A stretch of 64,000 bases of DNA from Mycobacterium sp. D16Q14 (lineage in GTDB: Bacteria > Actinomycetota > Actinomycetes > Mycobacteriales > Mycobacteriaceae): the NCBI GenBank assembly GCA_002013415.1, contig MAEX01000001.1:248001-312000 (forward strand). The letters run 5' to 3'. The notes under the pieces are model-generated. The model worked only from the letters and a program-made list of their open reading frames with translations. It was not told where the DNA came from and did not search any database. Position 1 is the first letter of the stretch; every line of letters begins with the position of its first letter. The position numbers were made by a program, and so were the translations under genes. This document shows, piece after piece, positions 53,232-60,611 of the stretch.

Positions 53232-53600
53232 TTATCGAACGAGTTTCCACCAGGTAAGCCGCCACCAATAGAGGACGGTCATGTCGTCGGGCCAATCTGG
53301 CCTCGGCTCGGCTTCCCAAGCCTCGAAACGGTCACGCTCCTCGTCTATTGGCCGCCACCCGGCCTCAATCTTTTCGTCATCCCGCGGCAGGCGCACGTGC
53401 GGGATCAATCGGGATTCGCACGAACCGAACTCTCGATAGTTCGCTTGCCCCTCGATCAGCGACACCGTGTTCGCGCCGCCGCTGATGGCTGGCCAACGAA
53501 GCTGAACGGCATCGTCTTCCCAGAAACAGACCGGACAGATCTCGTAGCTGCCCGGCGGTTCCAAAGCCGTCAGGTGGCCGCAGCACACGCAGGGATACAT
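53232..53600 (-). CDS. CPCC family cysteine-rich protein
   Basis: About 122 residues from ATG 53600: MYPCVCCGHLTALEPPGSYEICPVCFWEDDAVQ carries the C-x-C-C ... C-x2-C zinc-ribbon-like pair of the Cys-rich CPCC family. RPIDEERDRFEAWEAEPRPDWPDD is a Trp-rich tail. Such genes are often found in variable loci; function unknown. Flanked by ychF-tail repeats. Confidence 0.82.
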   Translation of the reverse strand: MYPCVCCGHLTALEPPGSYEICPVCFWEDDAVQLRWPAISGGANTVSLIEGQANYREFGSCESRLIPHVRLPRDDEKIEAGWRPIDEERDRFEAWEAEPRPDWPDDMTVLYWWRLTWWKLVR

Positions 53601-53610
53601 CGACGGAACC

Positions 53611-54039
53611 CTACTTCTTCGCCTGATTCCCTGATGTTGCTTGAAAACGGAACTCCACCACCTCGCCGTCGAGCGATTCGAAGCGGGTGACCTCAACGAT
53701 CTTTCCCACAATGTGGTCGTTGAACTCCTCAAGTCGCTCGGCCGGAATCCAGTACTCCAGGATTGTCCGTCCGCCCACCTGATGAACGTCAAATTGGTCG
53801 AGGTAGGACCTCTCGACATCGAAGCGGGTCACATACCCGACGCCCGATGCAGGAACGTTCCAGTCTCGGGCGATCATCGTCGCGTACTCCTCGTTGAGGA
53901 CGGGATAGAAGATCGGCTGATCGGGCAAACGAGGCGGCCACCGGCGCGACCCGCTCGCATGGACGAGTTCGAGTTCCTCAGGCCCCGTTGGCCTCCAGAG
54001 CGTGACGACGTCGTGTGGGCCGCGCACAACGCCGCTCAC
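53611..54039 (-). CDS. ADP-ribosylation/crystallin J1-like small protein with a ychF-derived tail
   Basis: About 142 residues from GTG 54039. The body (VTLWRPTGPEELELVHASGSRRWPPRLPDQPIFYPVLNEEYATMIARDWN and EYWIPAERLEEFNDHIVG) matches short proteins commonly annotated as ADP-ribosylation/crystallin J1; no enzymatic motif is evident. The C-terminus LDGEVVEFRFQATSGNQAKK continues an exact copy of the ychF-end repeat (53645-53661), as if the ychF tail had been fused on. Follows ychF by 15 bases. Confidence 0.78.
   Translation of the reverse strand: MSGVVRGPHDVVTLWRPTGPEELELVHASGSRRWPPRLPDQPIFYPVLNEEYATMIARDWNVPASGVGYVTRFDVERSYLDQFDVHQVGGRTILEYWIPAERLEEFNDHIVGKIVEVTRFESLDGEVVEFRFQATSGNQAKK
53645..53661 (-). 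repeat. ychF-tail repeat (copy B)
   Basis: AAACGGAACTCCACCAC, identical to copy C, here encoding VVEFRF inside the C-terminus of the crystallin-J1-like gene. Confidence 0.75.
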
Positions 54040-54054
54040 TCTCTCGGCCGTTGC

Positions 54055-55128
54055 TTAGACATTGAAACGGAATTCGACCACGTCGCCATCGACCATGACG
54101 TACTCCTTGCCTTCCATCCGGACCTTCCCGGCGGCCTTCGCCGCGGCCATCGAACCGGCCTCGACGAGATCCTCGTAGGACACCACCTCGGCCTTGATGA
54201 AGCCCTTCTCGAAGTCGGTGTGGATGACGCCGGCAGCCTTCGGCGCGGTGTCGCCCTGGTGAATCGTCCACGCCCGCGCCTCTTTTGGCCCGGCGGTCAG
54301 GTAGGTCTGCAGCTTCAGCGTGTGGAAACCCGCATGCGCCAATGCATCCAGGCCCCGTTCGGTCTGCCCGATCGACTCCAAGAGCTCAGCGGCGGACTCC
54401 TCGTCCAGTTCCTGGAGCTCGGACTCGATCTTCGCATCCAGGAACACCGCATCGGCCGGGGCCACCAGCTGCCTCAGCTGGGCAACACGGGCCTCATCGC
54501 CAAGCACCGACTCGTCGGCGTTGAACACGTAGAGGAATGGCTTGGTGGTCATCAGGTTCAGCTCGCGCACCACCGACCAGTCCTGCCCGGTGGAGAACAG
54601 CGTCTTGCCACTGTCGAGCACCTCCTGCGCGGCCTTGGCGGCATCGGCAAGCGGCTGACGTTCCTTCTTGGTCTTAGCTTCCTTCTCCAGCCGCGGCACC
54701 GCCTTCTCCAGCGTCTGCATGTCGGCGAGAATCAGCTCGGTCTCGATCACCTCGATATCGGCGGCCGGATCGACCCGGCCATCGACGTGGACGACATCGT
54801 CATCGGCGAACACCCGTACCACCTGACAGATGGCGTCGCATTCGCGGATGTTGGCCAGGAACTTGTTCCCCAGCCCTGCCCCTTGCGAGGCACCCTTGAC
54901 GATTCCGGCGATGTCCACGAACGTGACGGTCGCAGGCAGCGTCCGGACCGAGCCGAACACCTCCGCCAGCTTGTCCAGGCGCGGGTCCGGCAGCGGCACC
55001 ACACCCTCGTTCGGTTCGATCGTCGCAAACGGGTAGTTGGCCGCCAGCACGTTATTGCGCGTTAGCGCGTTGAACAGCGTCGACTTTCCGACGTTCGGCA
55101 GACCAACGATTCCCAAGTTCAGGCTCAC
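54055..55128 (-). CDS. ychF: Redox-regulated ATPase/GTPase YchF (Obg family)
   Basis: Protein of 357 residues. G1 is GLPNVGKSTLFNALT, Asp-switch VDIAGIVKGASQGAGLGNKFL, and NADE as the G4 variant that favours ATP over GTP. A coiled-coil insertion and a C-terminal TGS domain (AWTIHQGDTAPKAAGVIHTDFEKGF) follow. Binds ribosomes and is linked to stress tolerance. Ends VDGDVVEFRFNV, the sequence duplicated twice downstream. Confidence 0.95.
   Translation of the reverse strand: MSLNLGIVGLPNVGKSTLFNALTRNNVLAANYPFATIEPNEGVVPLPDPRLDKLAEVFGSVRTLPATVTFVDIAGIVKGASQGAGLGNKFLANIRECDAICQVVRVFADDDVVHVDGRVDPAADIEVIETELILADMQTLEKAVPRLEKEAKTKKERQPLADAAKAAQEVLDSGKTLFSTGQDWSVVRELNLMTTKPFLYVFNADESVLGDEARVAQLRQLVAPADAVFLDAKIESELQELDEESAAELLESIGQTERGLDALAHAGFHTLKLQTYLTAGPKEARAWTIHQGDTAPKAAGVIHTDFEKGFIKAEVVSYEDLVEAGSMAAAKAAGKVRMEGKEYVMVDGDVVEFRFNV
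54064..54080 (-). repeat. ychF tail, original copy A of the repeat
   Basis: AAACGGAATTCGACCAC differs at two positions from copies B and C. It encodes VVEFRF at the genuine end of YchF. Confidence 0.75.
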
Positions 55129-55170
55129 GAGATGGTGAGTCTACGGACCCCGGCAGATAAGAATGCTCAG

Positions 55171-55518
55171 GTGACCTTTTCCACCAAGCGGATCTATGAG
55201 ACGCCCGACCCGTCGGACGGTTATCGCGTGCTGGTCGACCGGCTGTGGCCGCGCGGCGTGAGCAAGGCTGCCGCGCAGGTCGACCTCTGGTTCAAGGACA
55301 TCGCACCGAGCCCCGACCTGCGGGTCCGCTGGCACCACGCCCTTGCTGAGGAGTGGGGCACCTACGCCGACGAGTACCGCGCCGAGCTGGACACCAACCC
55401 GGCGGTGGACACCGCCCACGAGCTTGAACGCGAATACGGCACGGTCACGCTGCTCTACGCCGCCAAGGACCCGGAGCACAATCACGCGATCGTGCTGCGG
55501 GATTTCCTCAGCACTTGA
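55171..55518 (+). CDS. DUF488 family protein
   Basis: About 115 residues from GTG 55171. KRIYETPDPSDGYRVLVDRLWPRGVSK is the DUF488 signature, and GTVTLLYAAKDPEHNHAIVLRDFL the ending. Function unknown. Divergent from ychF; its 3' end overlaps the convergent secreted-protein gene by 11 bases. Confidence 0.88.
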   Translation: MTFSTKRIYETPDPSDGYRVLVDRLWPRGVSKAAAQVDLWFKDIAPSPDLRVRWHHALAEEWGTYADEYRAELDTNPAVDTAHELEREYGTVTLLYAAKDPEHNHAIVLRDFLST

Positions 55519-55804
55519 TGTCGACGTTCACCACGCGGTGTTGTAGCAGAATGCCACCCCAGGCGACGCCAGGGGTATTGACTACCGTCCCCGGATTGAG
55601 GAATCGGCCGGGGCGAACGGCAGTTGCCGTGCAATCGCTCATCGGCCCGCTACCGACGCGGTTGACAACGACGATGTTGCCGCGTGCCTCCAAATCGGCG
55701 ATCACGTCGGCGGCGCTCTCCCCATCGGGACCGGCCTGCGCCGTCGGCGCGGTGAGAAGTGCCGCTGCGACCGCCAGCGTGGATACCGCGAAACGAGAAA
55801 TCAT
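55508..55804 (-). CDS. Small secreted two-Cys protein (copy 1)
   Basis: Protein of 98 residues with signal peptide (FAVSTLAVAAALLTAPTAQA-GP) and a mature part DVIADLEARGNIVVVNRVGSGPMSDCTATAVRPG ending in VVNVDIKC. Two cysteines, 41 residues apart, probably form a disulfide. Homologous to the gene at 56583 (TVTNSLEEQGNYVILNRTGNRPLEDCTVARVRQG ... YVDLAC). Function unknown. A palindrome CCGCGATATCGCGG lies at 55823-55836 just upstream. Confidence 0.78.
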   Translation of the reverse strand: MISRFAVSTLAVAAALLTAPTAQAGPDGESAADVIADLEARGNIVVVNRVGSGPMSDCTATAVRPGRFLNPGTVVNTPGVAWGGILLQHRVVNVDIKC

Positions 55805-55870
55805 GGATGCTCCTGTGTAGAACCGCGATATCGCGGCATGACTGATATGAGGTCGGGTTAGCCGACCCCG

Positions 55871-56236
55871 TCAGCACCGATTCACACAGCCTTTGAGCAG
55901 CAGCGCCCGGCCGCCTCGAGCGATAATTCGTTGCGACACAGGCGATCCACGTGTCGCCGTGAACAGCAAGAAAACCACCACGAACGCCAGCACCAGCAGC
56001 ATGGCCCCCGCGGGGATACCCCGGCACATCTTGGCAATCTGCACGACCTGCGCGAAGGCATCTACCTGGGGCTCGTGCGCCGGCGAGGCATTCGCCCCAT
56101 CTTCATCGACAGCGTGCACCGTCGACACTGATCCGGCCTCGGCCATGACACTTCCCGGGTTCACCCCGACGAAGCACAGCACCGCCGCCACGAGGACCAG
56201 CACGGTAACCCTTAGGGGGTAATCGTATGGCCTCAT
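55871..56236 (-). CDS. Small membrane/secreted protein, unrecognised
   Basis: Protein of 121 residues with an N-terminal hydrophobic signal-like segment (VTVLVLVAAVLCFVGV) and one later transmembrane helix (GAMLLVLAFVVVFLLF). Cysteines cluster at the C-terminus (LKGCVNRC). No family recognised. Between the two secreted-protein paralogues on the same strand. Confidence 0.6.
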   Translation of the reverse strand: MRPYDYPLRVTVLVLVAAVLCFVGVNPGSVMAEAGSVSTVHAVDEDGANASPAHEPQVDAFAQVVQIAKMCRGIPAGAMLLVLAFVVVFLLFTATRGSPVSQRIIARGGRALLLKGCVNRC

Positions 56237-56324
56237 GAGCGCACACTAGCTCACGATTTGCCCCCATGCCGATACCTATACACCCGGTGGTTACGAAAAA
56301 TTAACTTAACGCCCGTCGCCGGGC

Positions 56325-56510
56325 TCACTGCTCCCGCGGAATGAGGGCCCACAACACCAGGTAGGCCAGCACCTGCGGTCCTGGAAGCAGGATAGACGCG
56401 ACCGTGAGCACCCGGACGATGGTCACGTCCCATCCAAAGCGCTGGGCGATTGCCGCGCACACCCCGCCGATCATCTTCCCGGCCTGGGGACGTCGCAGTG
56501 CAGTAGTCAT
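56325..56510 (-). CDS. PspC domain protein
   Basis: Sixty-one residues from ATG 56510: KMIGGVCAAIAQRFGWDVTIVRVL followed by a hydrophobic helix ASILLPGPQVLAYLVLWALIP, the minimal PspC/phage-shock domain. Probably an envelope-stress membrane protein. Preceded by an ATCAGGGA palindrome. Confidence 0.88.
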   Translation of the reverse strand: MTTALRRPQAGKMIGGVCAAIAQRFGWDVTIVRVLTVASILLPGPQVLAYLVLWALIPREQ

Positions 56511-56544
56511 GTCATCACCGTAGGCCACCGAAACACCGTGGCGC

Positions 56545-56562
56545 ATCAGGGAAGTCCCTGAT
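56545..56562. promoter_or_regulatory. Palindrome ATCAGGGA-N2-TCCCTGAT upstream of the PspC gene
   Basis: Perfect 8-base arms around AG, 35-52 bases before the ATG. The same arms recur at 56940-56969 upstream of the next gene. Suggests a shared response-regulator (for example LuxR/NarL-type) site. Confidence 0.55.
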
Positions 56563-56582
56563 CTTTTCCCGGTCTTCGCGGC

Positions 56583-56906
56583 TCAGCATGCCAGGTCCAC
56601 GTAATAGGTTCCATGATCCAGGATCTTGGTGGGAACCGATTGGGAATCGGCTCCGACAGCCCGCTCGTACACGTACACCGACGGCCCCTGCCGCACCCGG
56701 GCTACCGTGCAGTCCTCGAGCGGCCGGTTCCCCGTCCGGTTCAGGATGACGTAATTACCTTGCTCCTCAAGGGAATTGGTCACGGTCTCGGCGTCTGCAT
56801 AGCCCTGCGGCCCCGCACCCGAAACGGCTGCCAGCGCCACTGCCGCAATCGGGAGGACCACCATCATGGCGTCCAAAGCCGTTGCAAACCACGCTGATTT
56901 GTTCAC
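56583..56906 (-). CDS. Small secreted two-Cys protein (copy 2)
   Basis: About 107 residues from GTG 56906, signal-like segment MMVVLPIAAVALAAVSGAG, mature domain TVTNSLEEQGNYVILNRTGNRPLEDCTVARVRQG ending YYVDLAC. Paralogue of the gene at 55508, with the same Cys positions. ATG 56867 is an alternative start. Function unknown. Confidence 0.75.
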   Translation of the reverse strand: MNKSAWFATALDAMMVVLPIAAVALAAVSGAGPQGYADAETVTNSLEEQGNYVILNRTGNRPLEDCTVARVRQGPSVYVYERAVGADSQSVPTKILDHGTYYVDLAC

Positions 56907-56939
56907 CCCTCGACGCTATGAATCAAGATCACGAGACAC

Positions 56940-56969
56940 ATCAGGGATGGCCCCGATTCTTTCCCTGAT
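56940..56969. promoter_or_regulatory. Second ATCAGGGA/TCCCTGAT inverted repeat (14-base spacer)
   Basis: Arms 56940-56947 and 56962-56969, followed by CTTG. It lies in the divergent region between the secreted-protein gene and cstA and may control either. Confidence 0.5.
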
Positions 56970-57028
56970 CTTGAACAGACGGTCGATGTACTAGGGGGCC
57001 CGGCGGCGGGGCACCTAAGGTAACCCGC

Positions 57029-59293
57029 ATGGCCTCAGATGCGGCGCAAGACCTGACTCCCCCGCCCGGCGTCGAGCTGCTGCACACCGATCCCGACCTC
57101 CCGCCCGTCGGCGTCGTCGATAACCGGGCGCCCTCATCCGCATCGCGTGTGGTGCTGGTGTTGGTGGCGCTGCTGGGAGCCTTCGCCTGGACGATGATCG
57201 CGCTGCTGCGCGGGGAGCACGTCAACGCGGTGTGGTTCGTGGTCGCCGCGATCTGCACGTACCTGATCGCCTACCGGTTCTACGCCAAGCTGATTGAACG
57301 CAAACTCGTCAGGCCGCGGGATGACCGCGCCACCCCCGCCGAGGCCCTCGACAACGGCAAGGACTTCGTCCCCACTGACCGGCGGGTGCTCTTCGGTCAC
57401 CACTTTGCCGCCATCGCCGGAGCCGGCCCCTTGGTCGGTCCGGTGCTGGCCGCCCAGATGGGCTACCTGCCCGGGATCATCTGGATCGTCGTCGGCGTCG
57501 TTCTCGCCGGTGCCGTTCAGGACTACCTGGTGCTGGTGATCTCGACCCGGCGCGGCGGTCGCAGTCTGGGCCAGATGGCCAGAGACGAGATGGGAACCGT
57601 CGGCGGAGTCGCGGCGATGGTGGCGATTTTCGTCATCATGATCATCCTGATCGCGGTGCTGGGCCTGGTGGTGGTCAACGCCCTCGGGGAAAGCCCCTGG
57701 GGCGTGTTCTCCATCGCGATGACCATCCCCATCGCGCTGTTCATGGGTGTGTACCTGCGCTATCTGCGACCCGGGAAGGTCACCGAGGTCACCGTCATCG
57801 GCGTGGCGCTATTGCTCACCGCAATCATCTCCGGCCGTTGGGTCGCCGAATCCGGCTGGGGCGAGACACTGTTCAGCCTCGACAAAACCACCATCGCCTG
57901 GCTGATGATGTTTTACGGATTCGCCGCATCGGTGCTGCCGGTGTGGCTGCTCCTTGCTCCCCGCGACTACCTGTCGACCTTCATGAAGGTCGGGACCATC
58001 GCGATGCTGGCCGTTGGCATCCTGATCGCCCGGCCGGTGGCGCAACTGCCGGCGGTCAGCGAGTTCGCCTTCAACAGCTCGGGGCCGGCCTTCGCCGGAT
58101 CGCTGTTCCCCTTCCTGTTCATCACCATCGCTTGCGGGGCGCTGTCGGGCTTTCACTCACTGATCGCCTCCGGCACCACTCCCAAGCTGCTGCAGAAGGA
58201 GAGCCAGACCCGCTTCATCGGATACGGCGGCATGCTCACGGAGTCCTTCGTCGCTGTCATGGCATTGGTCACCGCGGCGATCCTCAACCAGCACTTGTAC
58301 TTTGCGATCAACGCCCCCACCGCGGTAACCGGCGGTACCGCGGAGACCGCGGCCGCCTACGTCAACGCGCTGCCGATCGGCGGGCCGGACATCACCGGCG
58401 CTCAGCTGACCCAAACCGCCAAGGACATCGGCGAGACATCGATCGTCTCGCGCACGGGCGGTGCCCCCACCCTGGCCATCGGAATCTCGCACGTCATGTC
58501 GGATGTATTCGGCGGCAGCGGTTTCAAGGCCTTCTGGTACCACTTCGCGATCATGTTCGAGGCGCTGTTCATCCTCACCACCGTCGACGCCGGTACCCGG
58601 GTCGCCCGGTTCATGTTGTCGGACTCCCTGGGGAACCTGGGTGGGCCGCTACGCCGCTTCAAGGACGCCTCCTGGCGCGCCGGGGCGTGGATCTGCTCGG
58701 CAATCGTCGTCGGTGGCTGGGGTTCGATCCTGCTGATGGGTGTCACCGATCCCCTGGGCGGTATCAACACCCTGTTCCCACTGTTCGGCATCGCCAACCA
58801 GCTGCTGGCCGCGATCGCGCTGACGGTGGTGCTCACGGTCACCGTCAAACAGCGGCTCTACACATGGGCGTGGATTCCGGGCATCCCGCTGGCCTGGGAC
58901 CTGACCGTCACCATGACCGCGTCCTGGCAGAAGATCTTCTCCCCAGACCCGGCGGTGGGCTACTTCACACAGCACCGGCTCTACGCGGCGGCCCGCGACG
59001 CGGGTTTGACGACGTTCAAGACCGCCAAGACACCCGAAGCCATCGACGCCGTGATTCGCAACACGTTGGTTCAGGGGACGCTGTCGGTTGTCTTCGCGTC
59101 GTTGGTGCTGGTCGTCGTCGCGGCCGGCGCCTGGACATGTCTGCGCGCGGTCCGGTCCGGAGGTCTGCCCGTAACGGAAGATCCGGCAGCGCCTTCCAGA
59201 CTCTTCGCACCCAGCGGCTTCCTGCCCACCGATGTGGAAAAGGAAGTCGAAAAACAATGGGCAGCGCGTGAACTCGCCGAGGCCAGAACATGA
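57029..59293 (+). CDS. cstA: Carbon starvation protein CstA, pyruvate/peptide transporter
   Basis: Protein of 754 residues with about 16-18 transmembrane segments. GAGPLVGPVLAAQMGYLPGIIWIVVGVVLAGAVQDYLVL is the CstA hallmark, with FHSLIASGTTPKLLQKESQTRFIGYGGMLTESFVAVMAL further on and LFGIANQLLAAIALTVV near the end. Induced by carbon starvation in other bacteria. Coupled to ybdD by ATGA. Confidence 0.93.
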   Translation: MASDAAQDLTPPPGVELLHTDPDLPPVGVVDNRAPSSASRVVLVLVALLGAFAWTMIALLRGEHVNAVWFVVAAICTYLIAYRFYAKLIERKLVRPRDDRATPAEALDNGKDFVPTDRRVLFGHHFAAIAGAGPLVGPVLAAQMGYLPGIIWIVVGVVLAGAVQDYLVLVISTRRGGRSLGQMARDEMGTVGGVAAMVAIFVIMIILIAVLGLVVVNALGESPWGVFSIAMTIPIALFMGVYLRYLRPGKVTEVTVIGVALLLTAIISGRWVAESGWGETLFSLDKTTIAWLMMFYGFAASVLPVWLLLAPRDYLSTFMKVGTIAMLAVGILIARPVAQLPAVSEFAFNSSGPAFAGSLFPFLFITIACGALSGFHSLIASGTTPKLLQKESQTRFIGYGGMLTESFVAVMALVTAAILNQHLYFAINAPTAVTGGTAETAAAYVNALPIGGPDITGAQLTQTAKDIGETSIVSRTGGAPTLAIGISHVMSDVFGGSGFKAFWYHFAIMFEALFILTTVDAGTRVARFMLSDSLGNLGGPLRRFKDASWRAGAWICSAIVVGGWGSILLMGVTDPLGGINTLFPLFGIANQLLAAIALTVVLTVTVKQRLYTWAWIPGIPLAWDLTVTMTASWQKIFSPDPAVGYFTQHRLYAAARDAGLTTFKTAKTPEAIDAVIRNTLVQGTLSVVFASLVLVVVAAGAWTCLRAVRSGGLPVTEDPAAPSRLFAPSGFLPTDVEKEVEKQWAARELAEART

Positions 59294-59469
59294 AGGTGAT
59301 CAACGGGCTGGTGTGGTGGTTCACCTCCCTCATGGGCGACCACGACTACCAGCGGTACGTCGAGCACCTGCGGCGCCGCCACCCAGGCCATGCGGTGCCC
59401 ACCGAAGCCGAGTTTTGGCGCGCGCGGTACGCCGACGCCGACGCGAATCCCTCTGCGCGATGCTGCTGA
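59290..59469 (+). CDS. YbdD/YjiX family small protein
   Basis: Fifty-nine residues starting KVINGLVWWFTSLMGDHDYQ, with HLRRRHPGHAVPTEAEFWRARY, the DUF466 signature found downstream of cstA in many bacteria. The ATG overlaps the cstA stop (ATGA). Ends with two cysteines. Probably a regulator or partner of CstA. Confidence 0.88.
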   Translation: MKVINGLVWWFTSLMGDHDYQRYVEHLRRRHPGHAVPTEAEFWRARYADADANPSARCC

Positions 59470-59531
59470 CACAAGCGCGCTGACGGGCACCGTTACCGAA
59501 CTTCCGGCTCGGCACCGGTACCTTTCAACAT

Positions 59532-60467
59532 GTGACAGGTCAACGCGCCCGCTCATCGGTGGAAGCCGATCACCGGTCGGCGCACCCCGATATTCCGGGT
59601 GTGCCATGGTGGGGCGCCATCCTGATTGCGGTCGCTGGTACCGCTCTTGGTTTTGCGATTGACGCGATGACCAATGGCGAGAAGCTGACCGGCGCGTTTG
59701 CCGGATGCTATGCGGCGGGATGTGTCGTGGCGGTCTTCGCGGTGCGGTATTCATCGATTTTCACCGCCGTCGTACAGCCGCCGCTCATCCTGTTCGCGAG
59801 CATCCCCCTGGCCTACATGGTCATGTCGCAGGCACCGCTGTCCGGCGGAAAGTCGACGGCGATCACCATCGGGTACCCGCTGATCGAACGTTTTCCGCTG
59901 ATGATCAGTACGGCGCTGGGCGTGCTGATCATCGGGGTGGTGCGCTGGTACTGGGGGATTTTCACCGGCAGGCCCACCAAGGAAAAGGCGGTCAAGCCCG
60001 CCAGGACGAAGACCACCAAGGCGACCAAGCCGAGGTCTTCCGCGCGCACCCGGGTGCAGGCGCTGGTGGATGCCGACGCCGATGCAACCGGTAGGGCTGC
60101 GGGAAGTACCGCGCGGACCCGCCGCCCCCGCGCTGATGAGGCCGCCGCACGCACACGCCACGGACGGCATGAATCCGGAGTCCGTCGCCGTCCTCCACTC
60201 GATTCCGAGCCTGTCTCAGGGCGGACCTCGGCGGTGGGCACACCGTGGGAGGACGAGCGCCCGATGCGGACCGAACGCCGTCCCGCGCGTCGGGCCCGCG
60301 ACGAATATGACGAGTACGGATACGAACCGCGGCCCCGCTACCGGGAGCCTCTGGCGGAACCCACGCGCGAACCGCACCGCCCGGCTGTCAGGTACAGAGA
60401 CGAACGCCCGCCAGCGCCACGGCGTCGTCAGGACCGATACGACGACGCCTGGGACTACGACCGCTAG
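59532..60467 (+). CDS. DUF6542 membrane protein, Rv1111c-like
   Basis: Protein of 311 residues from GTG 59532: four transmembrane helices in the first 145 residues (WGAILIAVAGTALGFAI; GCYAAGCVVAVFAV; LILFASIPLAYMVM; LGVLIIGVVRWYWG), then a long, highly charged Arg/Glu/Pro tail, probably disordered. In M. tuberculosis it is convergent with ispH (Rv1110/Rv1111c) with nothing between; here another gene has entered. Function unknown. Confidence 0.8.
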   Translation: MTGQRARSSVEADHRSAHPDIPGVPWWGAILIAVAGTALGFAIDAMTNGEKLTGAFAGCYAAGCVVAVFAVRYSSIFTAVVQPPLILFASIPLAYMVMSQAPLSGGKSTAITIGYPLIERFPLMISTALGVLIIGVVRWYWGIFTGRPTKEKAVKPARTKTTKATKPRSSARTRVQALVDADADATGRAAGSTARTRRPRADEAAARTRHGRHESGVRRRPPLDSEPVSGRTSAVGTPWEDERPMRTERRPARRARDEYDEYGYEPRPRYREPLAEPTREPHRPAVRYRDERPPAPRRRQDRYDDAWDYDR

Positions 60468-60601
60468 CTGTGGTGTTCCACCACGTTGGTTACACGGCTC
60501 GGCGCAAGATCGATCCTGGTTCCGGGCATCCCGGGGCGGCCGTTGCACCTGTCGTTCGATGACCTCACCGCGTAACCAACGTGGTGGAACATCACAGCTA
60601 G
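60464..60601. repeat. 138-bp element with 34-bp inverted repeats
   Basis: Arms 60464-60497 and 60568-60601 match at 32 of 34 positions (CTAGCTGTG... / ...CACAGCTAG) around a 70-base spacer with a small CCGGG/CCCGG hairpin. The left arm includes the TAG stop of the DUF6542 gene. It can fold as a long hairpin and may act as a bidirectional terminator or be a MITE-like element. A third, degenerate arm is at 62049. Confidence 0.8.
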
Positions 60602-60611
60602 GGTGACCGGT

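Noticed and set aside
55823..55836. Palindrome CCGCGATATCGCGG
   Set aside because: 14 bases and unique in what I read; mentioned with the gene but not called as an operator.
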